This document shows, in pieces, positions 50,324-62,702 of a DNA stretch of 64,000 bases; position 1 is the stretch's first letter; the number at the start of each line of letters is the position of its first letter. Made by a program: the position numbers and the translations under genes. Source of the stretch: Urechis unicinctus (taxonomy: Eukaryota > Annelida > Polychaeta > Xenopneusta > Urechidae). Location: contig CM067354.1 of assembly GCA_034190875.2 (NCBI GenBank), positions 35,350,649 to 35,414,648 of the forward strand, given 5' to 3'. The notes under the pieces were generated by a model. It was not told the origin of the DNA. It saw nothing but the letters and a program-made list of their open reading frames with translations, and did not search any database.

Positions 50324-50734
50324 ATAAGCTCTGTTTATTAAGTGAAATCCCACGTCAAAACGGCAGATTTGTAGATGAATGTGTAAGTTGGTGAAATCGA
50401 CTAATCACTGTTGGCGATATGAGGGATTGAAATTATTATCTTCATCAAACCTAGTGACAAATATGGGACATTACCATTAATAACCTAGCATATGTTATCA
50501 TTGATAGTTATTTTCTGGCATATGACAGAAATTGTGGATCCCTTCCGAAACAGCGTTCCCACAACAAGAGAGTCATTACACATAATGTTTGTATTCCCTT
50601 AATCACAGACACGGCTAAGGATATAATGTACATATAACGTCCTAGATACCCTAATTGGTAGGTCTTAAGTTTCATAAGAAGACGGAGGGGGGAAAACGTA
50701 GGTGATAATATTTAATACTATTGAATAGCGTAAT
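50324..50734. other. No recognisable gene
   Basis: Unique-looking spacer between the microsatellite and the SINE-like sequence. Confidence 0.4.
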
Positions 50735-51180
50735 AGCCCTGTATGTTATGATACCCCTGTGGGTCCGAGGTAGAATAGACAAAGTGTATCCTCCTGTATG
50801 TCGTAAGAGGCGACTAATAGGGGGCAACCTGTTGGCCGTGGGATGCGGATCGTGTCGGTGGACAATGGGATCCTGGTGGTTGAGGCCTTTGCGACGGTCA
50901 TATCTGCAAAACACTACTATGGCCCGGATTTCACCTAGACTAGAGGCTGGAATGGTCTGGTCCAGTCAAACGGCTGTTGGCGACTTGCCCTAAGATAATC
51001 GTTTGCATTTTTATCTTTTTCATTGTCATTTACTCACTCACTCACTCACTCACTCACTCACTCACTCACTCACTCACTCACTCACTCACTCACTCACTCA
51101 CTCACTCACTCACTCACTCACTCACTCACTCACTCACTCACTCACTCACTCACTCACTCACTCACTCACTCACTCACTCT
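50735..51180 (+). repeat. SINE-like element with (TCAC)n tail
   Basis: GGGTCCGAGGTAGAATA (B-box-like GGTCCGA) is followed by TGTATGTCGTAAGAGGCGAC, a core I know from invertebrate SINEs. About 140 bp later TGGTCTGGTCCAGTC appears, and after AT-rich DNA a pure (TCAC)n tail runs at about 51031-51178. Core, linker and short-tandem tail in this order fit a tRNA-type SINE family common in molluscs. A clear A box was not identified. The 90-codon frame through it is not a gene. Confidence 0.6.
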
Positions 51181-51233
51181 ACATTATGAATACAGATTGA
51201 TGAATTGACATGTAAGATTATCAAAGAGTGAAA

Positions 51234-51626
51234 AGCTTCGCTAAGAGTGCTCACTCAAGCGTCCATCCGAGAACATTTGTGAGCAGGCCACCTATGAGCC
51301 GCCGCGTGTTGCTTTGTCATAGCGTATCTTAAAACCATGTAGATAGGTCATCCGCAGACCGGGCAATATTTATCAAGTCGAAATTTATTTCATACCGTGC
51401 CTGTTTTTTTTTACTATATTTAAACCTATTGTGCGACGTGTTTTGGCAGTGAGAAGGCACTGCGAAACGACATTTATCACGCTCTCATGAGATGCAGTGA
51501 CGTCAGCCCAGTATTTCCATGTGCTTTTGTTTATCTCACGGTAGCGCCACCTAACGATGGCAGTGTATTATAATCAGGGAAGCTATCACTGAAGAGCCAC
51601 ACGGAGTGAACCCTCTTAGCGAAGCT
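51234..51626. mobile_element. MITE with 23-bp terminal inverted repeats
   Basis: The left end AGCTTCGCTAAGAGTGCTCA (51234 onward) is the near-exact inverse of the right end TGAACCCTCTTAGCGAAGCT (to 51626). The 393-bp body has no coding capacity. Related ends occur at 7246-7342 and 50301-50323, so this is a repeat family. Superfamily cannot be assigned without confirmed target-site duplications. Confidence 0.65.
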
Positions 51627-51961
51627 ATAAACTCATTGAGATTATGTCCATATGCTGTTTTCATTTGTGAATGTATGTTAGTTTATGCTTTTGTTTTTGC
51701 ATTTGTTTGACAGGTTACAGTCCTCGAGTCCACCAAGCACAACCCAACCCTGCTAGCACTTTACCGAGTTCACATGGGTGAAGTACGCAACAATCGCCCA
51801 TCAAACGCTTCTTTCTAATAATATTTATTCCAACGTTGTCCAAGCACTTATCACTATACGTATGATGCGACCATTGCAACGACTGGCACATATTCTTACA
51901 TGGATATTACTAGATAATATCTTAACCACTGGAATCGAACCACTTATTTTGATTATCTAAT

Positions 51962-53190
51962 GTGATGTCTAATATGGCATCATTCAAAGTATATGTGCTT
52001 AGGAAATGTTCCTTGAATATTGGTATGCATAGAATGCTAAAGTTTGGCCTTCTCGCTCTTGTGGTGTTCGCACTCATGATCACATTATTTCCTTCGAAAG
52101 AAAAATATTTAAGGAAATGGCACTCCATAAGAGAAACTTCATTCGCCAGTAAATCGAATTTTATTGAGACAGACCAGTTGGGTAAAGATGAGTCAATCTT
52201 CTATCTGAATAGAACCAAGGTCTTCAAAGTGTTGCTGTGGACCCGATTTTTTGGAGGCCTAGATTGGACTAGCTTTCACGGAGATCGGGATCCATCTTGT
52301 CCATACCGATGTAACTTTACACATGATAAAACCACAATAAAAGATAGCGATGTTGTTCTCTTCAACGTGAGAAATTTACAACACGTGAAGCCAAGTGAAC
52401 TACCCATGAAGAAGCGCAAGTACAATCAAGTGTGGGTGCTGTTTGACTCTGAACCAGCCACAAAATGCTACCTGGATTTGACTCAGTGGAACAATATATT
52501 CAACTGGACTAGCATGGTGCGAAAAGACTCGGATATAGCTTATTCGTACAGTACAGCTATCCTGCTAAATGAAACCAGAAAGGGACAGAAAAACATGTGG
52601 ACATATACCATTCCGCCAGGAAACGAAAATAGGAACCCGCAAAATTTTGCCGCTTGGTTGGTTTCAAATTGTTTCACACAAAGTCTCAGACAAGAATTAG
52701 TTTTACCAATTGCAGACATATATACCTGTGAATACATACGGTAATTGTGGAACGCATTCATGCTCAAAGAACACTGCCTCGTGTGATCGAACAATACAAA
52801 ACCATACGTTTTATTTTGCATTTGAGAACAGTATATGCCGCGATTATGTAACTGAGAAACTATGGGAAGGTTTAAAGCGGGGAATGATTCCCGTGGCTCT
52901 GGGTTGGAGGGACGCATACACGTCATTGGCTCCTGCTGGATCATATATTCATGTTGACGACTTCATTCACCACCATAGAAGATCTGACTCGTTACCTCAT
53001 TCAGTTAAAAAACAATGCAACATTGCAGCAGCCATATTTTGAATGGAGGAAGCACTATGCAATAGTGAAAGATTATTGGTGTGAATTTTGTGAACACTTA
53101 CACCGATGGAATGGAACAAGGCAATGGTATACAGACCTTAATGGTTGGCACTCGCAGGATACCTGTTCCTATCGCCTGCCGGTCAGATAA
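51962..53190 (+). pseudogene. GT10 alpha-1,3-fucosyltransferase-like, two frameshifts
   Basis: An intronless reading frame of about 410 codons with the layout of a Golgi type II membrane protein. It has a short N-terminal tail, one membrane segment at about residues 26-44 (LKFGLLALVVFALMITLF), a stem with NRT, then the GT10 catalytic domain. The acceptor-side part ends with FNWTSMVRKDSDIAYSY. The nucleotide-sugar part has TYGNCG, FENSICRDYVTEKLWEGL and MIPVALGWRDAY; the end has TIEDLTRYLIQL and a cysteine pair, WCEFCEHL. Such enzymes transfer fucose from GDP-fucose to N-acetylglucosamine. Frame changes occur at about 52690-52715 (one base) and at 52962-52969, where TTCA is duplicated. Everything else is well kept, so this is either a young pseudogene or an assembly with two indel errors. 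Confidence 0.75.
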
Positions 53191-53195
53191 CACTC

Positions 53196-53318
53196 TGTAA
53201 AGTTGAACTAAAAAATGTTGGTTTTTTTCTTTAAACCTGAACAGAAAAATGACTTTTTTTCTTTAAAGTTGAACAAAAAGATGACTTTTTTCTTTAAAGT
53301 TGAACAAAAAGATGACTA
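53196..53318 (+). repeat. Tandem repeat, ~35-bp unit, 3-4 copies
   Basis: Units of the form CTTTAAAGTTGAACAAAAAG plus ATGACTTTTTT follow the fucosyltransferase stop directly. The last two are almost identical. It lies where the 3' untranslated region would be. Confidence 0.85.
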
Positions 53319-53437
53319 AGCAGGCATTGTGTATAGTGGCAGTACTAATGGTTGACAACCCATTTGAATTATAGTTAAATGTCACTATTAATCAGGTATT
53401 GATTCTTTGTATGATAACTGATTTTGATCTGTTTCAG

Positions 53438-53577
53438 CCGCTCGAGTACTTGATGACGATTCTGCAGAGGGTGTACTTCCTGGTGAAGAAGCAATTGAAT
53501 ATTTGACTTTCACACATGTTGCCTTGGCTACTTTTATGTCATTGATTTTGCGTTATCTGTTTTCTTTATCATTATGA
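53438..53577 (+). CDS. Possible terminal exon, unknown product
   Basis: After an acceptor with a clear pyrimidine tract (GATCTGTTTCAG) an open frame runs 46 codons to TGA. It has an acidic stretch (LDDDSAEGVLPGEEAIEYL) and a hydrophobic end (VALATFMSLILRYLF) that could be a membrane anchor. An AATAAA lies at about 53725. No upstream exon of the same gene was identified, so this is only a candidate. Confidence 0.3.
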
Positions 53578-53631
53578 AATGTACCCCCTTGAAATTTCCT
53601 CAGGGTGAAATTTCAAGGGGGTACATTTCAT
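53574..53631. repeat. Perfect 25-bp inverted repeat (hairpin)
   Basis: Arms 53574-53598 and 53607-53631 are perfect reverse complements (ATGAAATGTACCCCCTTGAA and on) around an 8-base loop, CTCAGGGT. The left arm overlaps the stop codon of the possible terminal exon. The lack of any mismatch suggests recent origin or gene-conversion-like maintenance. Confidence 0.95.
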
Positions 53632-54626
53632 ATCTGTTTATGTCTTATTGTCTATATACAACATGTTTTCTCCTCATTTGTTATCATTATTTCATATGTA
53701 CTCCGATGTAGTACTGTACATTATGAATAAATTAATAAATATTTTACCCATACCCATGTAGTTGTGTTCCTCGATTGTTCAACCAAAAAACGTTGATGCC
53801 TCTATTCGGGGAATCAACTTCACTTGGTTTTGCAATAAAAGGGAAGGGGGGTGGTGGTAAATATGTCATACCTCACACGAGGTATCTATATCACCTGGTT
53901 TTTACACCTGATCTCTTCTACGATGACAGTCATTCTAGATGATCGCTTGGTGTTGTTTCTACGCTAAATAGTTCTAGATCTTACGAAAAGACCAATAGCT
54001 CACTCGATAGGCTTCTTTGTATCATGCTTTTCAGGTGTAGGATTTGGACCGTGACACTATTTGAAACGCCTCAGAGGGACAATTGCCGCAAATTTCTCCT
54101 GTGGCTTTTTGTCAGATTCACTGGTGGAAGAAAATGCTCTTGTTTGATCTATCATGCGATCAGGAGGGAGTGCAGAATCTCAGTCCAACATCAACTCAAG
54201 TCTCGTTTCATTTCCCGTTCGTTTGCATTTTCTTCGAGAATTTTTTCTACCGTAGAGACACAATACAGTGGTTTATGAATATGGTATCTACATGCAATAA
54301 AACGTTCGTTCAGCGAGTAGTCAAAATTGCTTTGACATTCCTAAAAAGATGTGCAGGAGGATAGCTTTAACTAAATAACATTGTGTTTTGTTTATCGATA
54401 AGTAAATTCGTGCACAGGTTTAGTGTAAAATGATTAAACTTGCTTTATTGATTCCTAGCAAATACCAACAAATGAGTCGCCACAACCAACGGATCCCGGG
54501 GCTGTCCTGAAGTAGGCCATGGCTGGTGGACAAATGAGCCTATTTTGGGAAGGGTCATCTGGCCAAATTAGTTGATTTTATTGATGCCTATTTGTTGGAG
54601 TTGTTCGCGGATATATTAGAGTTATG
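53632..54626. other. No recognisable gene
   Basis: Contains the AATAAA at about 53725 and short overlapping frames (54024-54364) with no recognised motif. Confidence 0.4.
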
Positions 54627-56792
<2,166 letters not shown>

Positions 56793-56896
56793 GAGCTAGT
56801 GAACCGCTCGCACCCTCCCCCCTCTATATCATACCATATAAGCCAGCTCTTGCAGCCCCATATGGTCCAGGGCCACTAAAGAGGGTGACAGCAATG

Positions 56897-57073
56897 TCAA
56901 CAATCCACACCAGGACCTTGAGGAATAAGCTCTAAACGACTCACGCGCTCCAAAAGGTCCTCATACTTTGATTCCAAATCCCTCACCTCAATCTCAAGGT
57001 CCACCTTCTCCTCCCATATACGTTCCACATCTGCCCGCAGCTCGGCCACCACCATATGTTCATTGGTGCTCAT
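56897..57073 (-). CDS. Small coiled-coil protein of the Polinton-like element
   Basis: A 58-codon frame from ATG (57071-57073) to TGA (56897-56899), starting 23 bp after the polymerase stop. Almost the whole protein is a heptad-rich helix (VAELRADVERIWEEK, then LEIEVRDLESKYEDLLERV). A neighbouring frame continues past the stop with a hydrophobic stretch (VWIVDIAVTLFSG) to about 56833, so the original protein may have had a C-terminal membrane part that was lost by frameshift. Function unknown. Confidence 0.5.
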   Translation of the reverse strand: MSTNEHMVVAELRADVERIWEEKVDLEIEVRDLESKYEDLLERVSRLELIPQGPGVDC

Positions 57074-57096
57074 TCTATACCTCAGCCCTCATCTGT

Positions 57097-60000
57097 TCAA
57101 CAGATCGACGCGTGCCCATAGGCCAGAGTTTCTACGCCACCTGGAGCTATCCACCGCTTTGAGTCAAACGGGGTGAGAGACACCTTGTTAATGTGGAGCC
57201 CATATATTTTGTGGCAGTCACTCCTGAGCAAGTTCATTCCGTGGCGAAACTGCATTGGGCGAACAGCGACTCCACATACTGAGCGTGCCGTAGATGCTTC
57301 TTCACCACCACCTTCTTCACACCTTTTGCTTTTTTGATCTCATCCTGGCTCGACATCAAGATCGAGTACATCATAGGGCATAGACCAACATACTCCTTGA
57401 TGGGCACGCCAGCGCACTCATCCTTCATCTTCCCCAGAACCTTCTTGTTCGCACTGCTGTAGAGGCTACGGGAGGGATGAAAGTTATTAGTGTCAAAGAG
57501 ATGGGCATCTTCCTTCATGTCAGCATACACGTCAGGCGTGCGTATCTCCATAAGCAGAGAATCCGTATCCGTGTACAACAAGCCAAGGTTCTTGCCATAT
57601 CTGGGCTTCATGGTATTGTAATAAAAGACGTACATCAGATACTTGGAGAGGTCGAGTATACACATGCCCACATACACCGGGCGGTTCAGTACCAGGTGAG
57701 TCTTGTGCATGTGCAGAGCGGCCAGGTCATTATCAAACACCTGATGACGCGCGTAGATGGGACTTGGGATAAGCCTACGCATTCTTTCTTCTTCCGTAGA
57801 GCGCACAATCTTGACATTGACCCGCCTGCGGAGGTTCTCCATGATCTTGCTGAACACAGAGTTGTTCATAAGCTTATACAGGTCCTTCTCAAAATTGCTG
57901 GTGGCCAACTTACGCAGTTCCGTATTCATCCGAATGTAAGGCTCCATCCAGGGACTCTGGTTAAAGACAAGTGCACGATGGATCTTGGTTAGTCTCATCC
58001 CCAAAGACAGATACAGCTTGAGGTTCCTGTAGTGCACTACATGCTTCTCCTTATTCCGCAGGTTTGGCACCAGCTTTTCAACCTCACCCAAGGTGCCACC
58101 CAACTCGCCCAGGAGGTTCTTCTGATAGTTCGACAACCAGTCGTTCTCTACAAGAAGCCGCTCCGGAGCCAGCGGGTAGTCGTTGTGCTCGTCATGAAGT
58201 GCAGTAGGATACTCCAAGTCATCCTCAAGTATGTATCCAGTCTCAGCATCATCTGGGTGGTCCTGTATCTGTAGATTCTCTGGCCGAGCCACCCACTCAA
58301 TACCCGCAGTTGGCAAAGGCTGACTCATAGCCCACCCATACAAATTGTTAGCATCAAGGTAGTGGATGTAGCTCGTTGGTTTATCCTGGTCAAAGTCATC
58401 CACGAGCGGGTTATTGGCCTTAGCGTGGCGGCGCAACACCATGCTTATACCACTGCGTAGACCTTTCTCAATGAACAGGTGCTTGTCATAGTCGGTGAGT
58501 AGCTCGAGTTCCACGCCTGTGCTCTTAAGCAAAGCATTCCACGACAAACCGGGGCTGGTATAGTAGTGGGCCGGATCCAACCCGTACTGCTTAAGACAGG
58601 TCTTGCGGAACACCTCAAACACATCTGCCAAGAGCAGTACATCTGTCCGCAGGTACAGGTTGTGGTAGTCACCCATGTTCTTACACTCGAACACGCTCCA
58701 GACCTTTTGTGCATGGGCATAGTCTACAGCAGATATACCCTCCTCAGAGAGCTTGCTGTAGAACTCCTGGATTGGTGGCAGAGGGGAATCAAACTTATCC
58801 CAGCTGTCCATGAACTCATAGGGGAAGACTCCCTTATGCAACAGCAACCGCCGCTTCATCTGGTCTGGCTCATATTCCGCCGTCACAGCAAAGGCATCTG
58901 GGTTGTTAGCAGACACCAGCTTATTAAGGGAGGCCAGGAGGAACTAAGCGCTGTCAATGAAGCGCAACTGTCCTAGCGACAGGGAAATATACTTCTCCAT
59001 GTTGTTGGGGATACAGTTGATGTTCCCCTCCACTTTGCTTATACCCTACATCAAGAGATGGGAGTCATAGCCCCGCAGGTTATGGAACACCACAGGGATG
59101 GGTGTTGTCTTGGAATTCAGCCGAAGTTTCAGGTTACACACGTTATGGGCTGGCCTTCTGTACAATCCTGTTATATGGCAGTGATCGTGGACAGAGTCAC
59201 AGCCCAGTTTTTTCTTGCACACATGACAGTGGTTTGCAGCCTTATGTGCCCTTCTATCCTCCTGAGTCATCCGCATAGGGACAGGCTTGGACAGAACTGC
59301 TTTGATCCTTTGCTTCTCCTGCTGCAGAGCTGTAAGAACTTCTCCACCACATCGATTCCTCTGTAAACCACAGGGGGTTCGGTCTTACCGTCACACCAAA
59401 CAACCACATAGCCATAGCCGCATCCTTGGTGTTCCTGCGTTCTCTGCATGTTGCTCTTACCAGGATTAAGCGCAGGACCCGGAAGCTTCACTGTGAGCGC
59501 CTCGAAGTCAGCATATATGACGTAGGGTGCAGCAAGCTGTTTCTGCCAGTCCTGGAAGGATAATATGTTCTTCCCTTCCTCAGGCATATCCACTCGCACA
59601 GCAGTTTGCCCTATCCCCATGCACTCGTGCTTATGCGCCAGGAGCAGACCCTGTGTGGTATATCCATGCAGACATATCTTACAGAAGAACTTGCGTTCTT
59701 TATGTTTGGTCTGGTCATACAGCAAGCGGTTCTCAATCAGCATGAGGTTATACGAGTACCAGAGTGCTTACTGATGCGGTGTACAATAGTGGTCTTCCAA
59801 TCCCAGCCAAAAACGTTCAAGGCTAGGTTAGCATGCTTTTCTATCTTCTCAACATGCGACACTGGTGTAGGATATTCTTCACCTACACCCTCCAACAGAT
59901 CCAAAAGCCACTGAATATTATATTTTGATGGTCGCTGTGGGTTCTTGGCAACCGGGTGCAGAGCGGCTACAATAGCCCATAGAATGCAGAAGTCGTCCCA

Positions 60001-60543
60001 GTTCTTTACGTTTATGATGGCCTGCTTAGCCGCCAGCGCAGCCGGTAGTCAACGGTTGGTAGTTGGCAATATCAATCCACAGAGTTGTGACCGCCTCAAA
60101 CTCCACTTCTCCAACCGCTCTTGGATATTAACAGCACTCTGGTCCAGTGCAACGCCCACGTCCTCTGTGGAAAGAACCACCTGCTGCTTATTACGCAACA
60201 CAGGCTCAAAATACTCAGTGCTGTCATCATTGGCTTGCTTGGAGAGTCTTACCTTATGGGCAAACTGACACTTGATTCCACCTAGCTCTTCCAGCTCATC
60301 AGTCAAAACTTTATGCATCTTCCGACGCATGACCTTTAAGAACATCATAAGGTCCGAGCTAAGGGGGTGAAATTCAGGAACGTTCGTCACCCATCCACGC
60401 AAATAGTTTTTAACAGCCCACTTAGTCTTCTTGAAGGCAAGACGCACTGTGGGGACTGGTCTGCGTGGGGCAGGGGCTGGTCTGCGTGGGGCCGCGGTGG
60501 GGACAGGGGTGCGTGCCATCCCAGCCCTGAATCTAGCCAACAT
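57097..60543 (-). pseudogene. Protein-primed DNA polymerase B (Polinton type), multiply broken
   Basis: In order: an N-terminal basic/Pro-rich region (60543 down), a conserved entry domain, a C2H2-like finger (CKICLHGY ... HKHEC, near 59680), exonuclease motif I (YVIYADFEA), a zinc-binding CHVC ... HDHCHITG segment, exonuclease motif II (FHNLRGYDSH), polymerase motif A (YLDANNLYGWAM), motif B region (KLMNNSVFSKIMEN) and motif C (YTDTDS). The long open piece is 57234-58916. Lesions: TAG at 59046-59048 and 58944-58946 (both in one frame), a frame change at about 59335-59345, frame changes and small deletions at about 59744-60110, and a frame change at about 57243, after which the C terminus runs to TGA at 57097-57099. 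All catalytic acidic residues are still present. In the family it copies the linear element from a protein primer. No complete product can be made. Confidence 0.85.
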
Positions 60544-60688
60544 CTCCTTGTATGTACGGTCATATTTGCTTTGAGTGCAACCTTAGAGCGTGGATAAGGA
60601 GGCTTAAAACCGTGAATTGAAACATAATCGTTTTGGGCTTCACATGCTCGCTGATTATGAGTCATGTTTACTATACAGTTCCATTAGT

Positions 60689-60871
60689 CTAAAAGGGATT
60701 TTTTGATACACAACAACTATACAGCACAGGATTTCTATTTTTATTCAGTGGGGATTCCCTGTTCAGTGGCTCCGACTGCAGTCTGTTGTGAACCCTCGCT
60801 TCTGTTGCAAGCTTCTTGATAGCTGTTATGCCTTTCCAGTATTCGTTAGGACTATAGTATACCTTCTGCAT
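60689..60871 (-). pseudogene. Integrase-type protein, N-terminal stub
   Basis: From a possible ATG at 60869-60871 the frame reads VYYSPNEYWKGITAIKKLA, which resembles the N-terminal start of the retroviral-type integrase of related elements. After about 25 residues the similarity ends and an unrelated sequence runs to a stop at 60689. The zinc-binding and DDE catalytic regions are missing, so the gene is lost. It lies between the polymerase and the 134-residue membrane-type protein, a usual place for an element gene. The assignment rests on one short motif. Confidence 0.4.
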
Positions 60872-60913
60872 GCGATGATCCATATACAGTAAACACCCGA
60901 GTCTCAAAATGAC

Positions 60914-61318
60914 CTACTTAGCAAGCCTGTATGCAACCAGCCCAGTTGCAGCCATACCCAGTATAATGAACGCCACCTCACGCTCTTTTTGACCATCTGA
61001 GGGCTCGTAGAAGTCTGAAAGCTGCGGCTGAGAGCCCAGCGGGTCAGCGGTTTTATTCGTAATCAGGGAGTACTCACGCATAGCCTCGTCCGCATCCCTA
61101 AAAGTATGCTCAGCATGTCCCTGGCGGCGCAGTTGCTCATTGATGAAGTCTAAACGCTCAGTTCTCTTCTTGGCCCATGCTGTCTGAGCAGATTGAAGCT
61201 GCTCGGTTGCCATATTATGGCGTTTATGTTCCGCGTCCACTTGGCTGCCTCGTAATTTAGAGAATAAAGAAGTTGCTCCCAGAGAATGCAAGGGCGTTAA
61301 CAAGAGCACCCCCAACAA
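60914..61318 (-). CDS. Small virion-type protein, C-terminal membrane segment (134 aa)
   Basis: The frame is intact. A hydrophobic N terminus (MLGVLLLTPLHSLGATSLF), a charged helix likely to coil (EHKRHNMATEQLQSAQ ... KKRTERLDFINEQLRRQ), a middle part with PQLSDFYEPSDGQ, and a C-terminal membrane helix (VAFIILGMAATGLVAYRLA). Proteins of this pattern occur in related elements; none has a known function to my knowledge. Its 5' end is 18 bp from the stop of the next gene (61337). A role in the virion or membrane association is inference from context. Confidence 0.6.
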   Translation of the reverse strand: MLGVLLLTPLHSLGATSLFSKLRGSQVDAEHKRHNMATEQLQSAQTAWAKKRTERLDFINEQLRRQGHAEHTFRDADEAMREYSLITNKTADPLGSQPQLSDFYEPSDGQKEREVAFIILGMAATGLVAYRLAK

Positions 61319-61336
61319 GTAACGCGAGTGTGGCCA

Positions 61337-61576
61337 TTACTTCAGTATATCAACTGGTAAGATTCCTTGTTTAATTAGCATATCATTTGTGGCCATAGCT
61401 AGTGATACAACGGCAACAGCCATAGCCAGGTCGTGTGGGGTGAAATCAAGACGTGGCACCCCACCACCCAGAGCCATCTTAGCAACCTTAGCATAACCTA
61501 TTGAAATACCGGAAACAACTGCACCCTGGTACAGTGCGTTGACGAGCATTTTTCCATCAGTAATTGGTGCTGTCAT
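61337..61576 (-). CDS. Small two-helix membrane protein (79 aa)
   Basis: The frame is intact. It has a first hydrophobic segment around ALYQGAVVSGISIGYAKVA and a second around LAMAVAVVSLAMATNDML, separated by a Gly/Pro-containing loop. It starts one base after the stop of the 127-codon gene (61578), so the two were probably expressed from one transcript. Function unknown; also seen in related elements. Confidence 0.55.
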   Translation of the reverse strand: MTAPITDGKMLVNALYQGAVVSGISIGYAKVAKMALGGGVPRLDFTPHDLAMAVAVVSLAMATNDMLIKQGILPVDILK

Positions 61577-61577
61577 C

Positions 61578-61958
61578 TTATTCCATATAAAACGGATCCT
61601 TTAAATGAGTGTTCGTAGGCTTTTGTACCACAACCTGTTTAGGGTGTAAGGCTACCATCTGTTGCCTGTAGCAATACAATGCTAGTCCAAACACCCCAAC
61701 AACCACAGGTGCAGCCCATGTTGGCCACGCCCACCTTTCCAGAGGCTTGCTCGTTGATATTGGCTCGACAGCTTCGTCTCTAGCATCTGTAAGCGCGGCC
61801 TTAGCCTCTCGAAGATCTCTCAGAAGATTATTTTGATTGGCTTTTCGAGCTGCAGCACCCTTTCATTCTGCCACAACCCTTTTAGCGTTTTTTATAGTGG
61901 TCACTGACGTTATCTCCACCGGTGTTGTCTCCTCTTGATTCGTGTTCGTTTCTTCCAT
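61578..61958 (-). pseudogene. Small membrane protein with in-frame TGA (127 codons)
   Basis: The frame begins at ATG 61956-61958 and runs to TAA 61578-61580, with one TGA at 61863-61865 after codon 31. The N-terminal part is Thr/Glu-rich, then comes a basic helix with KAALTDARDEA, and after it one membrane segment (APVVVGVFGLALYCY). Ending at 61578, it lies a base away from the next gene. The TGA is a single-base change and the rest is well kept, so the stop looks recent. Not recognised outside this element family. Confidence 0.5.
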
Positions 61959-62010
61959 GTTTACTTACTTAATTTATTTGTCAAATTGACAGCTCTTAGT
62001 GAGCATCTTT

Positions 62011-62086
62011 TATAGCGTAATTAAGCACCTGTTATAGCGAAGTTAAGCACATGCTATAGCGGAGTTTAGCACATGCTATAGTGCGC
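62011..62086 (-). promoter_or_regulatory. 22-bp tandem repeat in the only long intergenic gap
   Basis: TATAGCGNAGTTAAGCACNT with period 22 starts at 62011, 62033, 62055 and 62077 (last unit degenerate). It fills the only sizeable non-coding gap in the element, 61959-62144, directly upstream of the small-gene group that starts at 61958. A promoter or protein-binding array, with units spaced about two helical turns apart, is a fair inference; nothing else identifies it. Confidence 0.5.
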
Positions 62087-62144
62087 AAGTGGTGTCTTCT
62101 TCTCCACCGGTACCTGTTGATTCCATGCTTGTTTTTCACAGTGC

Positions 62145-62702
62145 TTAACTGTTGTTTAAGCTGCGGTCACCAGTGACAGTGCTTAGCAAGTTTCCAACAA
62201 ACAGGTCAGTCTCGAGGTCTGTAATTAGCTTTGGCTGGTTTTCTGGTGGGATTGGTAGAAACATACAAGCAATACCTGCGTATAGCTGTAGCAATGATTG
62301 ACCTAGATTGCGCGTCATGCTAGCGCCTAGCCGAGCCTCGTATCTCACATACAGCTTTATGATCTCTTCATCAGATATTGATTCAACCTGATCAATTGTA
62401 AGGTGCTCCAAACCAAGGTACTGACGGGCCTGATCCCCGCCTTTGACAGCAGCAAGCCTATCTCTCTTAGAAGACATATCTACACCAGGGGTGCAACTAG
62501 GTTCCGCTCCCCCAGACTTTGTCTCCACTAAGCTAGTCGTGTCCTGTTCAAGGAGTTTATCAATAATGGTATCAGGATCCCTGAATATACGTATACGCCT
62601 TCGAGCTTCAAAATACTGCACCGCTACCCAGATGAAGAAACCTAAATTGGTTACTGAAGCAGCTGCTGCTATCAAGGCCAAAATCACTTCAATCGACGGC
62701 AT
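62145..62702 (-). CDS. Membrane-anchored element protein (185 aa)
   Basis: The frame is intact. An N-terminal membrane segment (ILALIAAAASVTNLGFFIWVAVQYF) is followed by a basic stretch (EARRRIRIF), a polar linker, and a helical region with ISDEEIIKLYVRYEARLGASM and LYAGIACMFLPIPPENQPK split across it. Its ATG (62700-62702) overlaps the end of the ATPase frame by 14 bases. I recognise the pattern from related elements but no function is established. It may be shortened at its C terminus. Confidence 0.55.
   Translation of the reverse strand: MPSIEVILALIAAAASVTNLGFFIWVAVQYFEARRRIRIFRDPDTIIDKLLEQDTTSLVETKSGGAEPSCTPGVDMSSKRDRLAAVKGGDQARQYLGLEHLTIDQVESISDEEIIKLYVRYEARLGASMTRNLGQSLLQLYAGIACMFLPIPPENQPKLITDLETDLFVGNLLSTVTGDRSLNNS

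Noticed and set aside
50721-50993. 90-codon frame
   Set aside because: Lies across the SINE core and linker; the SINE explains it better.
50977-51208. Leu-Thr-His-Ser repeat frames
   Set aside because: Translation of the (TCAC)n tail of a SINE.
57477-57992. 171-codon plus-strand frame
   Set aside because: Antisense shadow of the polymerase B palm region.
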